Below are positions 59,896-64,000 of a DNA stretch of 64,000 nucleotides, piece after piece. Source of the stretch: an uncultured Mobiluncus sp. (GTDB lineage: Bacteria; Actinomycetota; Actinomycetes; Actinomycetales; Actinomycetaceae); assembly GCF_943914685.1 (NCBI RefSeq), contig NZ_CALUCZ010000015.1, forward strand, positions 5,886 through 69,885, given 5' to 3'. Each line of letters starts with the position of its first letter. Within the stretch, counting starts at the first letter, position 1. Below the pieces are notes generated by a model, which saw only the letters and a program-made list of their open reading frames with translations, did not search any database and was not told the origin of the DNA. Position numbers and translations under genes: made by a program.

Positions 59896-60963
59896 ATTAC
59901 TGACGTAAGGATTAATGACCAAATTCGGGTGCCAGAAGTGCGCCTGATTGGTGCCAACGGCGAACAAATCGGAGTGGTGGCCACCATGAAGGCTATCGCC
60001 TTGGCCGATGACGCCGGTCTGGACCTGGTGGAAGTCGCCCCCGAAGCGCATCCTCCGGTGTGCAAACTGATGGATTACGGCAAATACAAGTACGAAGCCG
60101 CGCAAAAGGCTCGCGATCAACGCCGGAATCAGGCCAGCACGCAACTGAAAGAAATCCGCCTGGGACTGAAGATTGACGACCACGACTACGAGGTGAAAAA
60201 AGGCCACATTCTGCGTTTCCTCGATGGTGGAGACAAAGTCAAAATCATGATTAAGTTCCGGGGACGGGAACAGAGCCGCCCCGAAATGGGTATCAAACTT
60301 TTGGAACGCTTGGCTGAGGACATCGCTGACGACGGTGTCGTTGAGTCTGCCCCACGGCAGGACGGCCGTTCCATGACTATGGTAATCGGCCCGGTTAAGA
60401 AAAAGACTGACGCCGTGAGCCAACAGCGCAAGCGCCGCGAAGATGAACGTCAGGCGAAACGCGACGCCAAGGCGGAACGGGCTTTGCGCAACCAGCAGCG
60501 GGTGGCTCAACAAGCGAACGCCCCGGTTCTAAAGCCACTGACTTTCGACCAGCTCGGTTCGGGCAGTCTGGCCGCCGCGGCCCCCAAGGCTCCTGAGCCT
60601 CCCGCCGCGAAACCGGCTACCAAATCGCCGGCACGAAAGAAACCCGCCAGCTCCACCGCGTCTAAAGCCTCGGCACCAGCGGCGAAACCTGCGGCTGATC
60701 CAGACCAAAGCCCGGAAGCCGACGCAAAACCGGCCACGCGGAAAGCACCAGCTCGGAAAACGACCGCGAAACCGGCTGCGAAAACCGCTGCGAAAACCGC
60801 TGCAAAATCCACCACGGCGGCTGACAAACCTGCCGCCACCGCTGCCAAGGCTCCAGCCCGGAGAACGACTGGCACCACCAAGAAAGCTGCCCCCAAGACA
60901 ACCGCGGGCAAAACCGATAAACCGGCCACCAAGAAGGCCCCGCTTAAGAAAGAGGAGAAATAA
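59896..60963 (+). CDS. infC: Translation initiation factor IF-3 with long Lys/Ala-rich tail
   Basis: 355 residues from an ATT start at 59896. The frame upstream of GTG 59929 reads ITDVRINDQIR before VPEVRLIG, which is the conserved IF3 start, and AAGGAG sits five bases before the ATT; AUU is the known unusual start of infC in many bacteria. The normal IF3 core (N and C domains, ending MVIGPVKKK near residue 169) is followed by about 185 residues rich in K, A, P and T, like histone H1. IF3 binds 30S and checks the start codon. Followed after one base by rpmI. Confidence 0.93.
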   Translation: MTDVRINDQIRVPEVRLIGANGEQIGVVATMKAIALADDAGLDLVEVAPEAHPPVCKLMDYGKYKYEAAQKARDQRRNQASTQLKEIRLGLKIDDHDYEVKKGHILRFLDGGDKVKIMIKFRGREQSRPEMGIKLLERLAEDIADDGVVESAPRQDGRSMTMVIGPVKKKTDAVSQQRKRREDERQAKRDAKAERALRNQQRVAQQANAPVLKPLTFDQLGSGSLAAAAPKAPEPPAAKPATKSPARKKPASSTASKASAPAAKPAADPDQSPEADAKPATRKAPARKTTAKPAAKTAAKTAAKSTTAADKPAATAAKAPARRTTGTTKKAAPKTTAGKTDKPATKKAPLKKEEK

Positions 60964-60964
60964 T

Positions 60965-61159
60965 ATGCCAAAGAATAAAACCCATTCTGGGACTAAAAAG
61001 CGGATTCGTGTTACTGGCTCCGGCAAGTTGATGCGCGAACAGACGAATATGCGCCACCTGCTGGAACACAAGTCGTCTCGGCGTACTCGTCGCCTTAGCC
61101 AGGACCAGGTCGTGGCTCCCGCTGACGTGAAACGCATGAAGAAACTGTTGGGTAAGTAA
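60965..61159 (+). CDS. rpmI: 50S ribosomal protein L35
   Basis: 64 residues, basic. MPKNKTHSGTKKRIRVTGSG, then HLLEHKSSRRTRRL and VKRMKKLLGK are the L35 pattern. It is part of the large subunit. GAGGAGAAATA within the infC end serves as ribosome site; the gene starts right after the infC stop. Standard infC-rpmI-rplT operon. Confidence 0.97.
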   Translation: MPKNKTHSGTKKRIRVTGSGKLMREQTNMRHLLEHKSSRRTRRLSQDQVVAPADVKRMKKLLGK

Positions 61160-61178
61160 AGGAAAAAGGAGATTAATC

Positions 61179-61562
61179 ATGGCACGTGTCAAGCGCGCAG
61201 TAAACGCTCACAAGAAACGCCGCACCACTCTGGAACGGGCCGAGGGCTACCGCGGCCAGCGTTCTCGCCTGTACCGCAAGGCTAAGGAACAGGTCACCCA
61301 CAGTTTTGTGTATAACTACCGCGACCGCAAGGCGCGCAAGGGTGACTTCCGCCGCCTGTGGATTACCCGGATTAACGCGGCTTGCCGCGCTCAGGGCATG
61401 ACCTACAACCGTTTCATGCAGGGTCTGCGTTTGGCTGGTATTGAAGTCGATCGTCGAATGCTGGCGGAACTGGCAGTTAGCGACATTGCGGCTTTTAACG
61501 AACTGGTTAAAGCTGCTCAGGCTGCCCTACCCAAAGATGTGAACGCTCCCGCGGCTGCCTAA
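61179..61562 (+). CDS. rplT: 50S ribosomal protein L20
   Basis: 127 residues, basic. MARVKRAVNAHKKRRTTLER, GYRGQRSRLYRKAKEQV, and YNRFMQGLRLAGIEVDRRML (pieces) are typical of L20, which binds 23S rRNA early in assembly and represses its own operon in several bacteria. AAAGGAG precedes the ATG, 19 bases after rpmI. The methyltransferase gene follows after 28 bases. Confidence 0.98.
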   Translation: MARVKRAVNAHKKRRTTLERAEGYRGQRSRLYRKAKEQVTHSFVYNYRDRKARKGDFRRLWITRINAACRAQGMTYNRFMQGLRLAGIEVDRRMLAELAVSDIAAFNELVKAAQAALPKDVNAPAAA

Positions 61563-61590
61563 AGCCCAGCGTTTAGCAATCGAAAATTTT

Positions 61591-62415
61591 ATGGTTCAAC
61601 GCCGCGAAATCCTCGACAACCCCGGAAGCGAACGTATCCGGAAAGTGGCGGGGCTTTCGCGGCGTTCCGCACGTTTGCGTTCAGGTCTCACCCGGGTGGA
61701 GGGTCCCCAAGCGGTCACTGAGCTGCTGCACTGCGCGCCCCAGGCGGTTACAGATTTATTTGTGACCGAGGCGGGCGCCGAGGCTCGCCCGGAGCTGCTC
61801 GATCTCGCGCAATCAACCGTATCCGCAGGGGGGCTGCACGTTCATGTGATTTCCCCCCGGGTCGAGAAAGCTATGAGTGAGGCCGCACAAGGGTGGATTG
61901 CGGCGGCGCGTTTCGAGGCTTTTCCGTCTGTGCCGGCCTCACCGGAGGGGACGCTGGCTTTGATCTTGCCCGCCACTCAAGACCCGGGCAACGCGGGGAC
62001 GCTGATTCGGCTGGCTGATGCTTGCGGGGCCTCGACGGTGTTTATGGGGCAAGACTGTGCCGATGCGACCAGTCCGAAAGTCATTCGTGCCTCGGTGGGT
62101 AGTGTGTTCCATGTTCCCACGCCGCGGTTTCAGGATTTAGAGGCAGTGGTGGCGGCTCTGCGTGCTGAAGGGTGGACCATTGTGGGCACGTCGCTATCCG
62201 GCGACGTCATGATGACCCCGGTTACGGCCGCGACCTGGAGCGATAAGAAGGTCGCTTGGGTCATGGGCAATGAAGCGCACGGGCTGGACTCGACCGAGGA
62301 ATCCTGGTGCGATGTGTTGGTGTCCATTCCCATGTTTGGGCGTGCCGAGTCCCTCAATGTGACGTCCGCGGCGACCTTGTGCCTGTGGCTGAGCGCAGCA
62401 GCGCAGCGGCTGTAG
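61591..62415 (+). CDS. SpoU (TrmH) family RNA 2'-O-methyltransferase
   Basis: 274 residues. The SPOUT domain carries its three motifs: PATQDPGNAGTLIRLADACG, VMGNEAHGLD and IPMFGRAESLNVTSAATLCL. An N-terminal substrate-binding part (RRSARLRSGLTRVEGPQAV) resembles RlmB/TsnR-type rRNA methyltransferases. Such a gene follows rplT in many actinobacteria, and may act on 23S rRNA. The ATG at 61591 has no ribosome site at standard distance. The gene ends convergently with tpx. Confidence 0.93.
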   Translation: MVQRREILDNPGSERIRKVAGLSRRSARLRSGLTRVEGPQAVTELLHCAPQAVTDLFVTEAGAEARPELLDLAQSTVSAGGLHVHVISPRVEKAMSEAAQGWIAAARFEAFPSVPASPEGTLALILPATQDPGNAGTLIRLADACGASTVFMGQDCADATSPKVIRASVGSVFHVPTPRFQDLEAVVAALRAEGWTIVGTSLSGDVMMTPVTAATWSDKKVAWVMGNEAHGLDSTEESWCDVLVSIPMFGRAESLNVTSAATLCLWLSAAAQRL

Positions 62416-62463
62416 CCGGTGGTTTTGCCTCTCGCCGCTGAAACGCAACGAAAACGGGGGAGC

Positions 62464-62961
62464 CTAGCTCAGTGCTTTCAGAGCCGATTCAAAGTCAGGA
62501 TCCGTGGTGATTTCGTCGACCAGCTGGGTGTATTTCACCACACCGTTCGGGTCAACAATCACGATGGAGCGAGCGAACAATCCGGCCATCGGGGAGTCAG
62601 CTAGCTGGACACCGTAATCCTGGCCGAAACTGGAACGGAACGCCGAAGTGGTGGTGACGTGGTCAATGCCTTCTGCGGCACAAAAACGCCCCAAAGCGAA
62701 AGGCAGGTCGCGCGAAACACAGACGACTTCCACCCCGTCGAGCTGGGCAGCTTCGGCGTTGAAACGCCGCACTGAGGCTGCGCAAACCCCCGTATCAATG
62801 GAGGGGAAAATGTTGAGGAGCACAGTCTTGCCGCGGAAATCAGACAGTTTCGCTTCGGACAGGTCCTGTTTCACGGTCACGAAGTCCGGGGCGGGGGAGC
62901 CCACCGCGGGCAGCGAACCAACAGTATTTACGGGATTACCTTGCAAGTGAGTTATAGCCAT
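62464..62961 (-). CDS. tpx: Thiol peroxidase
   Basis: 165 residues, atypical 2-Cys peroxiredoxin. Peroxidatic C60 (SIDTGVCAASVRRF) and resolving C94 (LGRFCAAEG) have the Tpx spacing, and GSPAPDFVTV and DSPMAGLFARSIVIVD are family blocks. It removes hydrogen and alkyl peroxides with thioredoxin. The gene is alone; an extended -10 six bases before the ATG suggests a leaderless mRNA. Confidence 0.97.
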   Translation of the reverse strand: MAITHLQGNPVNTVGSLPAVGSPAPDFVTVKQDLSEAKLSDFRGKTVLLNIFPSIDTGVCAASVRRFNAEAAQLDGVEVVCVSRDLPFALGRFCAAEGIDHVTTTSAFRSSFGQDYGVQLADSPMAGLFARSIVIVDPNGVVKYTQLVDEITTDPDFESALKALS

Positions 62962-62967
62962 ATCCCT

Positions 62968-62976
62968 ATCCTAACA
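62968..62976 (-). promoter_or_regulatory. Extended -10 of a probable leaderless promoter (tpx)
   Basis: On the minus strand TGTTAGGAT (62976-62968) is followed by AGGGAT and then the ATG at 62961. AGGG is only two bases from the ATG, too close for a ribosome site. It has nearly the same form as the boxes before the old yellow enzyme gene and hisD. Confidence 0.6.
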
Positions 62977-63131
62977 GTGTCTTTTCCCGGTCAGGTCGAA
63001 ACCATATTGGTACTAAGCGGTGGAATTTGCGTTTAAAGCGGGGTTGCTGGCCTACGGAACCACCTACCCCCGGTTTAATCCCCGATTTGTCCTTTACCCC
63101 TGACCTTTAGCCCGTTTGTATTGACCTACAC

Positions 63132-63168
63132 AAAAACAAAAACCGCGCCAAGGAAAACCTTGACGCGG
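63132..63168 (-). terminator. Intrinsic terminator of rpmB
   Basis: On the minus strand CCGCGTCAAGG (63168-63158), loop TTTT, and CCTTGGCGCGG (63153-63143) form an 11-bp stem with one G-U pair, followed by TTTTTGTTTTT. It ends rpmB transcription before the 150-base gap to tpx, where I see no gene. Confidence 0.9.
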
Positions 63169-63189
63169 CATTCAAGAAGTGAAACGGGG

Positions 63190-63387
63190 TTAGCGACCCG
63201 TGTTGCGCACCACTCGATTGGACTTGATGCACTTGGTGCAGACGTTCAAATGACGGGGGGTGCCATTAACGATGGCGCGAACCCGCTGAATGTTCGGATT
63301 GAAACGACGCTTGTTACGCCGGTGAGAGTGAGACACGCTCATCCCGAAACCGGGACCTTTTCCACATACATCGCATACCGCTGCCAT
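63190..63387 (-). CDS. rpmB: 50S ribosomal protein L28, zinc-binding form
   Basis: 65 residues from the ATG at 63387, which gives the standard MAAVCDVCGKGPGFGMSVSH start; AGAGGT is seven bases upstream. C-x2-C pairs CDVC and CTKC make a zinc ribbon, so this is the zinc-containing (C+) form; no zinc-free copy is in the window. It is part of the large subunit. Single gene with its own terminator, divergent from aspA. Confidence 0.96.
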   Translation of the reverse strand: MAAVCDVCGKGPGFGMSVSHSHRRNKRRFNPNIQRVRAIVNGTPRHLNVCTKCIKSNRVVRNTGR

Positions 63388-63658
63388 GTTCATACCTCTG
63401 ATTTCTTGTAATTCTTCAAAGTCTTTCACGGGCTTTGAACCCGCAGCTCTCAACGAGCAACCTCACTATGATAAGGCAAACTGGGCCGATTCTCAAATCG
63501 AACCCCGCTTTGAAAGCAGATTCGTTACGCGTGCCCAAGACGCCGGTCGTTCTGAAACACGACGCTGAACCCGCAGACTAGAATGGGACTGCTAGAACGC
63601 CGTTGTTCTGGCAAAACGGTGTAGAAATCCTTTTTCCGGGGAACAGATAGGAGCGATG

Positions 63659-64000
63659 ATGGCTGGGCGTATCGAAGAGGACCTGCTGGGGAAACGTGAA
63701 ATTCCCGAGGATGTTTACTACGGGGTGCAAACCCTGCGCGCAATCGAGAATTTCCATATATCGGGTAAAAAAATCCAGGATGTTCCGGAGTTCGTGCGAG
63801 CCATGGTCCAGGTCAAAAAGGCAGTGGCGTTAGCGAATGAAGAGTTGCACGTGCTTCCCCACGACATCGCTCGCGCCATTGTGGCCGGCTGCGACGAAGT
63901 GCTAGAGAAGGGCCGAGCCATGGATCAGTTCCCCGTGGATGTGTTCCAAGGCGGGGCGGGCACCTCGGTGAACATGAACACCAACGAAGTCGTGGCGAAC
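63659..64000 (+). CDS. aspA: Aspartate ammonia-lyase, C-terminus beyond the window
   Basis: 114 residues visible. RIEEDLLGKREIPEDVYYGVQTLRA (in part) and FQGGAGTSVNMNTNEV are the N-terminal blocks of the fumarase/aspartase family; the start and IPEDVYYGVQT favour aspartase over fumarase C. It splits aspartate to fumarate and ammonia. Of two tandem ATGs I choose 63659, with AGGAG five bases upstream; 63656 is too close. The 202-base gap to rpmB holds the divergent promoters. Confidence 0.92.
   Translation, partial: MAGRIEEDLLGKREIPEDVYYGVQTLRAIENFHISGKKIQDVPEFVRAMVQVKKAVALANEELHVLPHDIARAIVAGCDEVLEKGRAMDQFPVDVFQGGAGTSVNMNTNEVVAN

Noticed and set aside
59561..59908. 115-codon ORF in the hppA-infC gap
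   Set aside because: TTG start without ribosome site, runs into the infC start, no family features; the region is better read as promoter and leader.

Overview
The window is a contiguous piece of an actinobacterial chromosome of moderate G+C, most likely from the Actinomycetaceae; Mobiluncus is my best guess but no sequence comparison was run. The pointers are the order tlyA-nadK-recN-steA-mctB (the same order as Rv1694-Rv1698 of Mycobacterium tuberculosis), a sufRBDCSU-type Fe-S operon, ftsZ-sepF-yggT-divIVA, a PriA-type HisA, the infC-rpmI-rplT order, and frequent GTG/TTG starts. It is dense housekeeping DNA with a few accessory patches. I found no rRNA, tRNA, CRISPR array or insertion sequence.

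Layout. 1-1900: end of an arginine catabolic unit (ornithine carbamoyltransferase, carbamate kinase) closed by a strong terminator. 2.1-4.4 kb: CE7-type esterase, EcsC-like protein, RNase HI. 4.6-17.6 kb: long co-directional run beginning with an RG-rich/TPR/HAD fusion, then a 61-aa protein, tlyA, a small Cys protein, nadK, recN, steA, mctB/steB, a PNPT-like membrane protein, murJ, a glycosyltransferase and a NUDIX hydrolase; most genes overlap or abut. 17.7-24.8 kb: complete suf operon with its own regulator. 24.9-29.5 kb: old yellow enzyme, lipoprotein, ABC-F ATPase, PspA-like protein. 29.5-31.1 kb: AT-rich patch with a coupled secreted protein and lipoprotein, then a small membrane protein with a good promoter. 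31.1-37.2 kb: four large helical-repeat proteins of unknown function that form two paralogous pairs around a divergent control region. 37.3-39.6 kb: amino-acid ABC importer. 39.9-44.8 kb: ftsZ, sepF, yggT, divIVA, lspA, RluD-type synthase, then dnaE to 48.5 kb. 48.7-54.7 kb: hisD-C-B-(unknown)-H-priA and an SseB-family gene. 54.8-59.5 kb: toxin-antitoxin pair, glycosyltransferase and H+-pyrophosphatase, sitting where infC would follow in many relatives. 59.9-62.4 kb: infC (AUU start and a long Lys/Ala tail), rpmI, rplT, SpoU methyltransferase. The end holds tpx, rpmB and the start of aspA.

Themes. Seven genes (EcsC-like, rnhA, old yellow enzyme, ABC-F, dnaE, hisD, tpx) have a TANNNT -10 box 6-7 bases before the start codon and no usable Shine-Dalgarno site, so they are candidate leaderless transcripts. 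The suf and toxin-antitoxin units carry inverted repeats over their promoters, consistent with autoregulation. The most unusual content is the four-gene repeat-protein cluster, the AT-rich secreted/lipoprotein pair, the three-part HAD fusion and the histone-like tail on IF3.
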